Of a stretch of 64,000 bases of DNA, positions 25,827 to 34,558 are shown piece by piece. Position numbers and translations under genes: made by a program. The notes under the pieces were generated by a model, which saw only the letters and a list, made by a program, of their open reading frames with translations, had not been told where the DNA came from and did no database searches. This DNA is from Hymenobacter cavernae (GTDB lineage Bacteria > Bacteroidota > Bacteroidia > Cytophagales > Hymenobacteraceae), in contig NZ_BMHT01000001.1 in assembly GCF_014641455.1 (NCBI RefSeq), positions 434,001-498,000 of the forward strand. The letters are read 5' to 3'. How positions within the stretch are numbered: the stretch's first letter is position 1; each line of letters opens with the position of its first letter.

Positions 25827-28031
25827 ATGTCTATGCCAGCCGTAAAAAACGCCGTGATTCCGACGGCCGATCTGAAAGGCAAGTTAAAGGAAGTTTTTGG
25901 GTACGGCCAGTTCCGGGGTACCCAGGAAGCCGTGATTCAGAACGTTATTGAAGGCAACAACACCTTCGTTATCATGCCAACCGGCGCGGGCAAGTCGCTG
26001 TGCTACCAGCTGCCGGCGCTTGTGCTACCCGGCACGGCCATCGTGATTTCGCCGCTGATTGCCCTGATGAAAAACCAGGTTGACCAGCTCAACGCCTTTG
26101 GGGTAAACGCGCAGTTTCTGAACTCGACGCTGTCGAAATCGGAGATAAACAAAGTGAAAAAAGACGTGATTAGCGGCGAGATAAAGCTGCTCTACGTCGC
26201 GCCCGAATCCTTGACCAAAGACGAAACCATCGACTTTCTCCAAAAAGCCACGGTTTCGTTCGTTGCTATCGACGAAGCGCACTGCATTTCGGAGTGGGGC
26301 CACGATTTCCGCCCCGAGTACCGCAAGATCCGCGGTATCATTGATAACATCGGGCCCAGCGTGCCCATTATTGCCCTCACCGCCACCGCCACGCCCAAAG
26401 TGCAGCTGGACATCCAGAAAAACCTGCAAATGGACGATGCTTCGGTCTTTAAAACCTCCTTCAATCGCACCAACCTCTACTACGAAGTTCGCCCCAAGCA
26501 CAACACCAAGAAGCAGCTGATTCAGTACGTGAAGCAGCACAAAGGCAAGGCGGGCATTGTGTACTGCCTGAGCCGCAAGAAGGTAGAAGAAATTGCGGAG
26601 CTGCTGCGTGTCAATGATGTGAAGGCCCTCCCCTACCACGCCGGCCTCGATCCACATGTGCGCATGGCCAACCAGGATGCGTTCCTGAACGAGGAAGCCG
26701 ACGTAATTGTGGCGACCATCGCTTTCGGCATGGGTATCGACAAGCCCGACGTGCGCTTCGTGGTGCACTACGATACGCCCAAGAGCATCGAGGGCTACTA
26801 CCAGGAAACTGGCCGCGGCGGGCGTGATGGACTAGAGGGCAACTGCCTGATGTTCTACAGCTACGACGATATTGTGAAGCTGGAGAAGTTCAACAAGGAC
26901 AAGCCCGTAACCGAGCGCGACAACGGCAAGCTGCTGTTGCAGGAAATGGCCAACTACGCCGATTCGGCCGTGTGTCGCCGCAAGCAGCTGCTGCATTACT
27001 TCGGCGAAATCTTCGAGAAAGACTGCGGCTTCTGCGACAACTGCCGCCACCCGAAAGAGCGGTTTGAGGGCAAGGATGAGGTATTGCTAGCTTTGAAAGC
27101 GGTGGTGCAAACCGAAGAGCGCTTCGGCCTCGACCACATCGGTACGGTGCTAATGGGCATGAACAACGCCCACGTCGAAAGCTACGGACATAACAGCCTA
27201 CCCGTTTATGGCCAGGGTAAAGAGCACGACGCGCAGTTCTGGCATTCGCTTTTGCGCCAAGCGTTGCTCAATGGCTTCCTGGAGAAAGATATTGAGAACT
27301 TTGGCGTGGTGAAGATCACCCAAAAAGGGCTAGATTTTATTGAAGCGCCGCACTCCATCAAGCTCACCAAAGACCACAACTTCGACGAAGAAGTGCAGCA
27401 GGAGCAGGAGCAGGAAGAAGTGCAGCAAGCCGCCGGCCACGACGAAACGCTGTTCGACATGCTGAAAGCGCTGCGCAAGAAGATTGCCCAGCAGAAAAGC
27501 CTGCCTCCGTATGTCTTGTTCCAGGACCCGTCGCTGAAGGAAATGGCCACCACCTTCCCCACGAAGATGGACGACCTGTCGCACATCGGGGGCGTGGGTC
27601 AGGGCAAAGCGCAGAAGTTCGGTGCGCCGTTTCTCGCTCTGATTCAGAAATACGTGGAGGAAAACGACATTGTGACGGCTGCCGACGTGGTGGTAAAATC
27701 TGCCGTTAATAAGTCGAAGATCAAGATTTACATCATTCAGCAGATCGACAAGAAGATGGACTTGGAGGAAATTGCTTCTTCCAAGGGCATCGACATGCGC
27801 GAGCTGATCGAGGAAATTGAGCACATCTGCTACTCCGGCACCAAGCTCAACCTCGATTACTACATCGACGGCGTGCTGGACGAGGAGCGGCAGGAGGAAC
27901 TTTACGACTACTTCATGCAAGCCTCTACCGACAGCATTGCAGTGGCCCTGAAAGAGCTAGGCTCCGACGATTACACGGAGGAAGATATCCGCCTGATGCG
28001 CATCAAGTTTCTGAGCGAAGTGGCTAATTAA
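25827..28031 (+). CDS. recQ: ATP-dependent DNA helicase RecQ
   Basis: 734 residues. It is a 3'-5' superfamily 2 helicase in recombination and fork repair. Visible are the FGYGQFRGTQEAVIQ region (motif 0), Walker A MPTGAGKSLCYQLPA, the DEAH box IDEAHCISEWGHDFRPEYR, motif VI YYQETGRGGRDG, the zinc-binding cysteines (CRRKQLLHYF to CGFCDNC), the winged-helix RQC domain and an HRDC domain (PYVLFQDPSLKEMATTFP, at about 575-650). The C-terminal 80 residues form an additional acidic helical tail common in Bacteroidota RecQ. An acidic Gln/Glu-rich run (EEVQQEQEQEEVQQ) separates RQC from HRDC. Confidence 0.97.
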   Translation: MSMPAVKNAVIPTADLKGKLKEVFGYGQFRGTQEAVIQNVIEGNNTFVIMPTGAGKSLCYQLPALVLPGTAIVISPLIALMKNQVDQLNAFGVNAQFLNSTLSKSEINKVKKDVISGEIKLLYVAPESLTKDETIDFLQKATVSFVAIDEAHCISEWGHDFRPEYRKIRGIIDNIGPSVPIIALTATATPKVQLDIQKNLQMDDASVFKTSFNRTNLYYEVRPKHNTKKQLIQYVKQHKGKAGIVYCLSRKKVEEIAELLRVNDVKALPYHAGLDPHVRMANQDAFLNEEADVIVATIAFGMGIDKPDVRFVVHYDTPKSIEGYYQETGRGGRDGLEGNCLMFYSYDDIVKLEKFNKDKPVTERDNGKLLLQEMANYADSAVCRRKQLLHYFGEIFEKDCGFCDNCRHPKERFEGKDEVLLALKAVVQTEERFGLDHIGTVLMGMNNAHVESYGHNSLPVYGQGKEHDAQFWHSLLRQALLNGFLEKDIENFGVVKITQKGLDFIEAPHSIKLTKDHNFDEEVQQEQEQEEVQQAAGHDETLFDMLKALRKKIAQQKSLPPYVLFQDPSLKEMATTFPTKMDDLSHIGGVGQGKAQKFGAPFLALIQKYVEENDIVTAADVVVKSAVNKSKIKIYIIQQIDKKMDLEEIASSKGIDMRELIEEIEHICYSGTKLNLDYYIDGVLDEERQEELYDYFMQASTDSIAVALKELGSDDYTEEDIRLMRIKFLSEVAN

Positions 28032-28045
28032 AGCCCATAAGCGCT

Positions 28046-28090
28046 AAAACGAGGAAGGCTAGGTGACAATCACCTAGCCTTCCTCGTTTT
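28046..28090. terminator. Bidirectional terminator with CTAGG motif
   Basis: A perfect 20-bp stem, AAAACGAGGAAGGCTAGGTG with its complement, around a 5-nt loop, between the converging recQ and glycosyltransferase genes. The stem carries the AGGCTAGGTG motif seen often in this window. Confidence 0.9.
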
Positions 28091-28099
28091 ATTGTTCTG

Positions 28100-29023
28100 C
28101 TAGTCCAGGCGGCGCTTTATGAAATTAGGGCGGCGTGTGGTTTTCAAGTTGATACGGTGAATGTACTCGCCCAGAATTCCGATACCTAGCAGTATCAGGC
28201 CAACCCCAAACCCGATGGAAATAATAAGCGACGGGAAGCCTAGCAGGAAGTCATCATAAACCAGTTTACGAATCAGCACATAAGCTGAGTACGAGGTGGT
28301 TAGCAAAAACACCAGAATCGACATGAGCGAGAGCAGCCGAATGGGCAGGTTGGAGAACGTAGCAAAGATGTTGATCGAGTAAGCGACCAGTTTGCCAACC
28401 GTGTAAGCGCTTTGTCCGGCAGCTCGTTTCTGGTGCGTAACAGGCGTGCTGGCAACGTGCATCGTTATCCAGGTAAGATAGCCGTCCAGAAACGTGTAGG
28501 AATTGCGCATGTCCAGACAATAGTGCGCAATTTCCATTTTGATCAGCCGAAAGGCCGAATAATCAGGGTGCAAATCCGGGATACCAACTCGCAGCAACAG
28601 CCGCATCATCCGGGAGGTGACATTGCGAAACAGGGAATGCTGCAATTCTCCTAGCTTTCCGTAAACGATATCAAAATCGCCTTCCTGCTGGCGCCGGATT
28701 AAGTGCTCAACGTCGGCGGGTCGGTGCTGTAAGTCTTCGTCCATCGTGATAATGAAGCGGCCTTGCGCCTCCTCAAAGCCGCAGAGCAGGGCATTGTGCT
28801 GCCCAAAATTGCGCGACAGATGAATTGCTTTAATAAGCCCAGAACCTAGCTCTGCTTGCAGTGCTTTGATGACTTCCCACGAATGATCAGGCCCACAATC
28901 GTAAACAAAGATGATTTCGAATGTGCGATTAGTAGCCGTGAAAAACTGATGGATTTGCTCGCACAGCGGACGCAACGTGTCTTGTCCGTGGTAAACCGGA
29001 ATTACTACTGAATACTCAGGCAT
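28100..29023 (-). CDS. GT2 family membrane glycosyltransferase (DPM1/GtrB-like)
   Basis: 307 residues from the ATG giving MPEYSVVIPVYHG. The GT-A domain shows SVVIPVYHGQDTL, HLSRNFGQHNALLCGF, and a DxD-type metal site in IITMDEDLQHRPAD. Two C-terminal membrane segments (LLSLMSILVFLLTTSYSAYV and the IISIGFGVGLILLGIGILGE stretch) match polyprenyl-phosphate glycosyltransferases such as GtrB and ArnC. It likely transfers a sugar from a nucleotide donor to undecaprenyl phosphate. The sugar is unknown. It reads in the same direction as the acetyltransferase gene upstream. Confidence 0.9.
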   Translation of the reverse strand: MPEYSVVIPVYHGQDTLRPLCEQIHQFFTATNRTFEIIFVYDCGPDHSWEVIKALQAELGSGLIKAIHLSRNFGQHNALLCGFEEAQGRFIITMDEDLQHRPADVEHLIRRQQEGDFDIVYGKLGELQHSLFRNVTSRMMRLLLRVGIPDLHPDYSAFRLIKMEIAHYCLDMRNSYTFLDGYLTWITMHVASTPVTHQKRAAGQSAYTVGKLVAYSINIFATFSNLPIRLLSLMSILVFLLTTSYSAYVLIRKLVYDDFLLGFPSLIISIGFGVGLILLGIGILGEYIHRINLKTTRRPNFIKRRLD

Positions 29024-29103
29024 ACTGCTTTGCGTGTTTGCTGCCAAACTAAACCGGAGAGGTTCAGCAGCTTCGTCTGGCTTTTCCTCTTACTATACCC
29101 AAG

Positions 29104-29823
29104 CTAGAGCCAGAGATGATACAAATATTCTTCGTGTTCTAATCGAAAGCCTTCTCGTTCGTAGAGCCGCCGGGCCGGATTGCCAGCCTGCGTCACGACC
29201 TGCAAGCTAGCTTGGTTGCGCGCCCTAGCCCGACACCGGGCAGCTTCGATGAGCAGGCTACCGAGCCCGCGGCCGCGGCATCCTTTGTCGACCGCTATAA
29301 TGGCTATTTCAGTCCGCTCCTCCGTGTTGCGCAGGATCAGCACGCCGGTCGCTGGCAGATCATCGTGAGCTTGGTAAACCAGCACTTCGTGCGTCAGATC
29401 CTGTGTAAAGGCTTGACGCAGCCACTCCGCATAAAGCCGGTCGGCAACATCCGCTTCAAAGCCAGGATCAACACGAAAGCGCGAGTATTCACTGGCCTGG
29501 ATAGCCAGTGCCTGCAAGTGGTCCGTGGCTGCCGTGGCCGGATAAATACGATCAGGCAAGTGCGTTGCGCCAGCCGCTACTGATTGCACCAGCCGGATTT
29601 TGTGGTCAGCCAAAAAAGCACCCACTGCCTGCGCACTGGCTATTGACTCGGAGTCATGAGGGCTAACGGACCAATATAACAGCCGGTAGCCAGTTGCTTG
29701 GGCAAGCTTGAGCTGCTGCTGGAATTGCCTCACTGATAGCAGATCAGCACTCAGGCGTCCTACTTGAAAGCTCAGGAATTTACTGTCCCAGGCGAGATGC
29801 TGGACAGTGGCGGCTCTACTCAT
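29104..29823 (-). CDS. WecD-like GNAT acetyltransferase
   Basis: 239 residues from the ATG giving MSRAATVQHLAWDS. The N-terminal HLAWDSKFLSFQVGRL is the pattern of WecD, which acetylates dTDP-fucosamine for enterobacterial common antigen. The C-terminal GNAT domain has AIIAVDKGCRGRGLGSLLIE (motif A) and RRLYEREGFRLEHEEYLYHLWL. In that family the product is an N-acetylated amino sugar for a surface glycan. It is 80 nt upstream of the GT2 gene on the same strand and may work with it. The exact sugar is not known from the window. Confidence 0.78.
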   Translation of the reverse strand: MSRAATVQHLAWDSKFLSFQVGRLSADLLSVRQFQQQLKLAQATGYRLLYWSVSPHDSESIASAQAVGAFLADHKIRLVQSVAAGATHLPDRIYPATAATDHLQALAIQASEYSRFRVDPGFEADVADRLYAEWLRQAFTQDLTHEVLVYQAHDDLPATGVLILRNTEERTEIAIIAVDKGCRGRGLGSLLIEAARCRARARNQASLQVVTQAGNPARRLYEREGFRLEHEEYLYHLWL

Positions 29824-29849
29824 AATGTGCAAGCTAAAGCTACCAACGA

Positions 29850-29878
29850 AAAAAGCTCGCCTTGAGAGCGAGCTTTTT
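29850..29878 (-). terminator. Terminator after the bacilliredoxin gene
   Basis: AAAAAGCTCGC pairs with GCGAGCTTTTT; on the minus strand it is followed by a T run. It lies between the bacilliredoxin stop at 29922 and the acetyltransferase start. Confidence 0.85.
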
Positions 29879-29921
29879 CTTTTGGAACACAGGCAGGAAA
29901 CTACCCCAAATTGGAATATGC

Positions 29922-30344
29922 CTAGCAGTACTCCTCGAACGCACCTTGCAAATTATCGACAATGCGCATCATGTCATTGCCTTCGATGTGGTAGCGCTCG
30001 ATCATGTGCACCAGCTCGCCATCTTTGAATAGCGCAATGCTGGGCGACGAAGGCGGATACGGCAGCAGGTGCTCCCGCACCTTGGCAACAGCCTCGGTTT
30101 CCATGCCGGCGAACACCGTTACCAGCTTGGCAGGCTTCTTATCGGAGCTGGCCAAAGCTAGCTTGATAGCCGGACGGGCTTTGCCGGCCGCGCAGCCGCA
30201 CACCGAGTTCACGGCTACCAGCACGGTGCCATTTTGCTCGTTCAGCACGCTGTCTACTTCTTGGGGGGTCATGAGTTGCTCGAAACCGGCTTCTACCAAA
30301 TCTTGCCGGATGGGCGCTACCATATATTCAGGATAGGTGGCCAT
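29922..30344 (-). CDS. brxB: BrxA/BrxB family bacilliredoxin
   Basis: 140 residues from the ATG giving MATYPEYM. The active site is CGC (NSVCGCAAGKARPAI), typical of the YphP/YqiW thioredoxin-like family that in Bacillus removes bacillithiol from proteins. The ending MIERYHIEGNDMMRIVDNL is conserved. It indicates that the organism probably uses bacillithiol, a property of many Bacteroidota; no bsh genes lie here. A clean TAnnTTTG element lies 39 nt upstream of the start. Confidence 0.92.
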   Translation of the reverse strand: MATYPEYMVAPIRQDLVEAGFEQLMTPQEVDSVLNEQNGTVLVAVNSVCGCAAGKARPAIKLALASSDKKPAKLVTVFAGMETEAVAKVREHLLPYPPSSPSIALFKDGELVHMIERYHIEGNDMMRIVDNLQGAFEEYC

Positions 30345-30382
30345 AAGAGATGCAAACTTTAAAGTGAGGAAAGTGCAGTACA

Positions 30383-30390
30383 CAAAGATA
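30383..30390 (-). promoter_or_regulatory. -7 element for the bacilliredoxin gene
   Basis: The minus strand reads TATCTTTG, an exact TAnnTTTG match. The flanking CCGTATCTTTG is the same as at 2818-2828 before lutC. No clear -33 element. Confidence 0.6.
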
Positions 30391-30574
30391 CGGCATTCAC
30401 TTTACTAAACCGGCGACCTAGGTATTCGGTTCCAGCAGTATTCAACGGATAAAATATTATAAAACGAGTACTATTTTTCAGAAATCTCTCGTATATCTTT
30501 ATGCCTGAACCTTACCTTATCAAAGAGAGTAGCAAGCTCAACAACGGCTACTTTCTTTATTCTTTGACTTTTTC

Positions 30575-33271
30575 ATGCCACCCTCCGCCAACACGAAGCT
30601 GCTGAGCTTGCTTTTCTGGGCTAGCACGCAGCTGGCAGCTGAGGCACAGCCCACTGCTGCTGCTTCGCTAAATGGCTTTCGCCCCACCATTTCTCACCAG
30701 CTTCCGTCTGCACCTGCCTCCGCCGAACCTAGCCTGCGCACCGACCACAACTCGCGAATAGCCGGCGACTTACAACGGCTCTACGCCAGCTGGAGCGCCA
30801 CCTCGAGGGCTCGCACGGCTACGCCACAGCTTCGTGCCACGTATCCGCAACTCCTACTGAATACTGACGCGTCGTCCGTGCTGGTGCGCATTACTGGGAA
30901 AGACATTAAAAGCCTGCTGCCAGCCTTGCAGGCGCACGGCTTTAAAGAGCAATCCTCGTGGCCCGCGCTGCACTTCACCGAAGGCTTCCTACCGATTGCC
31001 GAGCTAGGTCGGGGCCAAAACGGTGTAGCCACGCTGGCGGAGCAGGGCTTATTGGGCGTGCGCGCCTCCTACCGGCCTTTCACCAATGCCGGCCGCGTCA
31101 CCAGCGAAGCCGACCTGGTGCTACAAACGGAGCGCGTGCGGGCAACCCAGCCAGGCCACTACAATGGTCAGGGCGTCCGCATCGGGGTGATGAGCGACTC
31201 GTTTAATGCGCTGGGCGGTGCCGCCGTCGATGTAGCTTCCGGCGACCTGCCGGCCAGCGTGCAGTTGTTGCAGGACCTAACCTCCAGCACGCCCGGCGTC
31301 ACCGACGAAGGCCGGGCCATGTGCCAGCTGATTTACGACCTAGCCCCCGGCGCGCAGCAAGTATTCAGCAGCGTCTTTCTAGGCGAAGGCAATTTTGCAG
31401 CTCAGATTCACCGATTGGCTAATCCGGGCCTAGGCAACTGCAAGGTCCTTACCGATGACATCCGCTACTACGAAGAGCCTTTTTTTCAGGATGGTGTGGT
31501 AGCGCAGGCTATCGATGAAGTAGTCACCGAGCGCGGCGTGGCCTACTTCTCATCGGCCGGCAACTACGGCAGCCAGAGCTACGAAAACGCCGCACCTAGC
31601 TTTGTAGCTATTGGTAACCAGGGCAGTGTCCAGCTCAACTTCAGCACGACCGGCACCGATCTAACGCAGGAGTTTTCCATTCCGCAGGGCGGCAACGTGC
31701 TACTGGCCTTGCAGTGGTCCGATCCATTCTACACCGTGGCCGGGGTGAAAACCGATCTGGATGCGTACCTCATCTCCTCCCGCGGCGACACGGTAGCCCT
31801 GGCCAACGACAACAACATCGGGCTGCAAACGCCCTCCGAGTTTCTGGCTTTCACCAACGATACAGCCCGCACGCATACCACTACCTTCTCGCTCACCATC
31901 GTCCGCTTTCGGGGCACGGCCAACCCCACCCGGCTGAAATACATCAATGCCGGCACCGGCACAGCCACCGAGTGGCTCACCAATAGCGGCACCGTCATCG
32001 GGCACGCCGCCGCCGCGCAGGCGCAGGCCGTTGCTGCGGTTGGCTACTATAATCAGCGCACCATTCAGCCGTATTCCTCGCAAGGCTCGCCTACTATTTT
32101 GTTTGCCCCGAATGGCACACCGCTTAGTGCGCCCGAAGTCCGCGCCAAGCCCAATCTCACCGCCGTCGATGGCGTGAACAACACCTTTTTCGGCTCACCT
32201 GGCAACGACTTGGAGGGTGACGGATTTCCGAACTTCTTCGGCACTTCGGCGGCGGCGCCCCACGCGGCGGCGGCGGCGGCTTTGCTGCGCCAGGCCGAAC
32301 CCGACCTCACCGGCACGCAAGTATATGAGCGCTTCGCCCGCACTGCCCGCGACCTAGGTCCGCCTGGTTTTGACGCCAGCTCGGGGGCGGGCTTGCTCGA
32401 TGCGTATGCGGCGCTTTACGGCACGACCGTCAGCACGCCCGTCCCCACGATTCAGAATTTTGAAGGCGGCGCGCTGAATCAATACTGGACCACCAACAAC
32501 GATCTGGCTGGTCGCGTGCAGATCCGCATGGATGAAGGGCCAGCCATGGGCCGAGCGCACCTTGTGCTGAGCGCCGCCACAGACCGGTATTTCGACCAGC
32601 AATTTTCCAGCCCCAGCGAAGCCATTTTCTACACCGACGCCAGCGGTGTTACCGGCGACGTGCTGCTGATTTTCCGAGAAAAGGAATTTAACAACGAAAC
32701 CGATGACGTGCTGCCCCTGGAGTTCACCGGCTCCCGCAACGGTGACGGTGTGGCCCTGAGCGTGGATGGTGGCACTACCTGGTACCGCCTCGCCGACCTG
32801 ACCGGCCCCAATTCTACCACCGCCTACCGCAGCTTCGCCATCAACCTTAGCCAGTTTGCCCGTGCCCGTGGCCTGACCCTAGGTTCCGACGTGCGCCTGA
32901 AGTTTCAGCAATATGGCAGCGGCCGCCCGGAGGCCACCGTCGCTGCGCAGCAAGGCGGCATTGCCTTCGACGACCTGGCCCTATCGGTGGTGCTGGGTCT
33001 GGCTTCTAATACCGATGCGGCTGGGCTACAGGCTTGGCCGACTCCGGTCAGTCGTGGCACTTCGCTCAATCTGGCTTTGCCGGCGCAGGACGGTAGCGCC
33101 ACGCTGACGCTGGTAGATGCGCTGGGGCGCACGGTGTGGCGACGGGAGGTGCCTTCGTCTGGCAAGGTGCTACCGCATACAGCATCGGCGCCCCTGACAC
33201 CGGGCTTGTATACGCTTATCTATCAACCTGCTAGCGGCAACGGCGCCGCCCGACGTATTCTGGTTGAATAA
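30575..33271 (+). CDS. S8-like serine protease with T9SS sorting domain, Glu in place of His
   Basis: 898 residues with an N-terminal export signal (about 1-24), a pro-region, and a subtilisin-like domain at about 195-615. The active-site series is Asp208 (IGVMSDSF), then VTDEGRAMCQLIYDLAPG where subtilisins have HGT, Asn330 (SSAGNYGS) and Ser558 (FFGTSAAAPHAAA). The block at 244-246 offers Asp-Glu instead of His, as in sedolisins. A beta-sandwich insertion lies inside the domain (about 340-470). A C-terminal jelly-roll-like module (630-805) precedes a T9SS sorting domain (AWPTPVSRGTSLNLALP to RRILVE), so the enzyme is probably surface-exposed or released. The start may be imprecise by a few codons. 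Confidence 0.85.
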   Translation: MPPSANTKLLSLLFWASTQLAAEAQPTAAASLNGFRPTISHQLPSAPASAEPSLRTDHNSRIAGDLQRLYASWSATSRARTATPQLRATYPQLLLNTDASSVLVRITGKDIKSLLPALQAHGFKEQSSWPALHFTEGFLPIAELGRGQNGVATLAEQGLLGVRASYRPFTNAGRVTSEADLVLQTERVRATQPGHYNGQGVRIGVMSDSFNALGGAAVDVASGDLPASVQLLQDLTSSTPGVTDEGRAMCQLIYDLAPGAQQVFSSVFLGEGNFAAQIHRLANPGLGNCKVLTDDIRYYEEPFFQDGVVAQAIDEVVTERGVAYFSSAGNYGSQSYENAAPSFVAIGNQGSVQLNFSTTGTDLTQEFSIPQGGNVLLALQWSDPFYTVAGVKTDLDAYLISSRGDTVALANDNNIGLQTPSEFLAFTNDTARTHTTTFSLTIVRFRGTANPTRLKYINAGTGTATEWLTNSGTVIGHAAAAQAQAVAAVGYYNQRTIQPYSSQGSPTILFAPNGTPLSAPEVRAKPNLTAVDGVNNTFFGSPGNDLEGDGFPNFFGTSAAAPHAAAAAALLRQAEPDLTGTQVYERFARTARDLGPPGFDASSGAGLLDAYAALYGTTVSTPVPTIQNFEGGALNQYWTTNNDLAGRVQIRMDEGPAMGRAHLVLSAATDRYFDQQFSSPSEAIFYTDASGVTGDVLLIFREKEFNNETDDVLPLEFTGSRNGDGVALSVDGGTTWYRLADLTGPNSTTAYRSFAINLSQFARARGLTLGSDVRLKFQQYGSGRPEATVAAQQGGIAFDDLALSVVLGLASNTDAAGLQAWPTPVSRGTSLNLALPAQDGSATLTLVDALGRTVWRREVPSSGKVLPHTASAPLTPGLYTLIYQPASGNGAARRILVE

Positions 33272-33375
33272 TACGCGGTTTAACTTTGATCTTTCGGCTA
33301 ATAGGGGCTGGGTATTTCGGTACTCAGCCCCGTTCTTTTATATTTCGGAATCCATTTTGCTTCTATTGGTTGGCT

Positions 33376-34455
33376 ATGAAAACATTTTTATCTTCTAAAG
33401 TACAATTTGTTCTTCCTGCGCTCCTACTAGGTAGCTTCGCCGTGCAGGCGCAGGTAGACACCGTACGTGCCAGCACCCTGCCGCCAGCCCAACTGGCGGA
33501 AAAGTACTACAACAGCGGTGTGGCCAAGTATAATAGCAAGAGCTACCAGGCTGCTCTCCAGGATTTTGACAAAGCCTTGGCCGCTAAGCCCGACTTCGTG
33601 AAGGCGTATTACAACCGCGCCACCACACGCTACGAGTTGAAAAGCTACGTGCCGGCCGTGCAGGACTACGATCAGGCCATCCGCCTCGAGCCGGCCAGCC
33701 ACACGGCCTACTTCGGCCGGGGTCAGGCACGCGAGGCCCTAGGTCAGCGCGACGAAGCCGAGCAGGACTACACCAAAGCCGCCGAAGTGCGGGCCGATTA
33801 CGCGCCAGCCTGGTACTACCGCGGCGCTCTTCGCTTCGAAAAAGCTGACTACAAAGCCGCTCAAGCCGACTTCGATCAGGCGATAAAAGCGGATGCTAAC
33901 TACGCCTACGCCTACCACGACCGCGCCAGCGCCGAGCGCCAGCAAGGCAATTTTCAGGCGGCCATTCAGGACTACACCAAAGCCCTGAACCTTCAGCCCG
34001 AGTTGCTGCCCGCTTTGCTGAACCGGGCCGCGACCCGCCGCCGCGCCGGCGACCTGAAAGGCGCCCTGGGTGATTATAACAGCTACATCAGCAAGAAATC
34101 AGACAACGCTACGGCTTACACCAACCGCGGCGGAACCCGCTATGAGTTAGCTGACTACCAAGGTGCCGCAGCCGATTTCACGAAGGCCATTGAGCTGAAT
34201 GCCTCCTACGCTTTTGCGCTGAACAACCGCGCCGCCGCTTACCTCAAACTCAAGGAATACCAAAAAGCCGCAGACGACGCCACGAAAGCCCTAACGCTGA
34301 ATCCGCAATATGCGGAGGCGCACCTGAACCGGGGCCACGCCCGCGAAATGCTCCGCGACGCCGACGGTGCCTGCCAGGATTGGCACAAAGCCGCCGACCT
34401 AGGTTTGGAAGTCGGCACCACCTACGCCGCCAACTCCGGCTGCGGGGGCGAATAG
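33376..34455 (+). CDS. Exported tetratricopeptide repeat protein
   Basis: 359 residues from the ATG giving MKTFLSSKVQFVLPALLL, with a signal peptide ending near VQAQ. The rest is about nine TPR units of 34 residues (for example AYYNRATTRYELKSYVPAVQ and DYDQAIRLEP). The last unit is of the GACQDWHKAADLG type, common at the end of Bacteroidota TPR proteins, followed by an ending with NSGCGGE. TPR arrays bind other proteins, so a scaffold role in the periplasm is likely. It lies just upstream of a PorE-like gene; the two may form one unit, separated by 103 nt. A longer frame upstream encodes a second poor leader and was not used. Confidence 0.88.
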   Translation: MKTFLSSKVQFVLPALLLGSFAVQAQVDTVRASTLPPAQLAEKYYNSGVAKYNSKSYQAALQDFDKALAAKPDFVKAYYNRATTRYELKSYVPAVQDYDQAIRLEPASHTAYFGRGQAREALGQRDEAEQDYTKAAEVRADYAPAWYYRGALRFEKADYKAAQADFDQAIKADANYAYAYHDRASAERQQGNFQAAIQDYTKALNLQPELLPALLNRAATRRRAGDLKGALGDYNSYISKKSDNATAYTNRGGTRYELADYQGAAADFTKAIELNASYAFALNNRAAAYLKLKEYQKAADDATKALTLNPQYAEAHLNRGHAREMLRDADGACQDWHKAADLGLEVGTTYAANSGCGGE

Positions 34456-34475
34456 GCAAATTAGTGAGTTAGAAC

Positions 34476-34518
34476 AACCTCTGCGGCCCTCAGCGCAACC
34501 TCCGCGAACCTCTGCGGG
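34476..34518 (+). repeat. Tandem AACCTCTGCGG-like words
   Basis: Three related words (AACCTCTGCGG, AACCTCCGCG, AACCTCTGCGGG) with a degenerate fourth (CCTCAGCGC) fill most of the gap between the TPR gene and the PorE-like gene. It has the same build as the other word-repeat tracts in this window but another word. Confidence 0.6.
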
Positions 34519-34558
34519 AAATAAATCGTCTGCCGGCCCAGCCCCATACCACCAGCAT

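Noticed and set aside
26025..26768. 247-residue frame opposite recQ
   Set aside because: His- and Val-rich shadow of the helicase domain with no recognisable motif.
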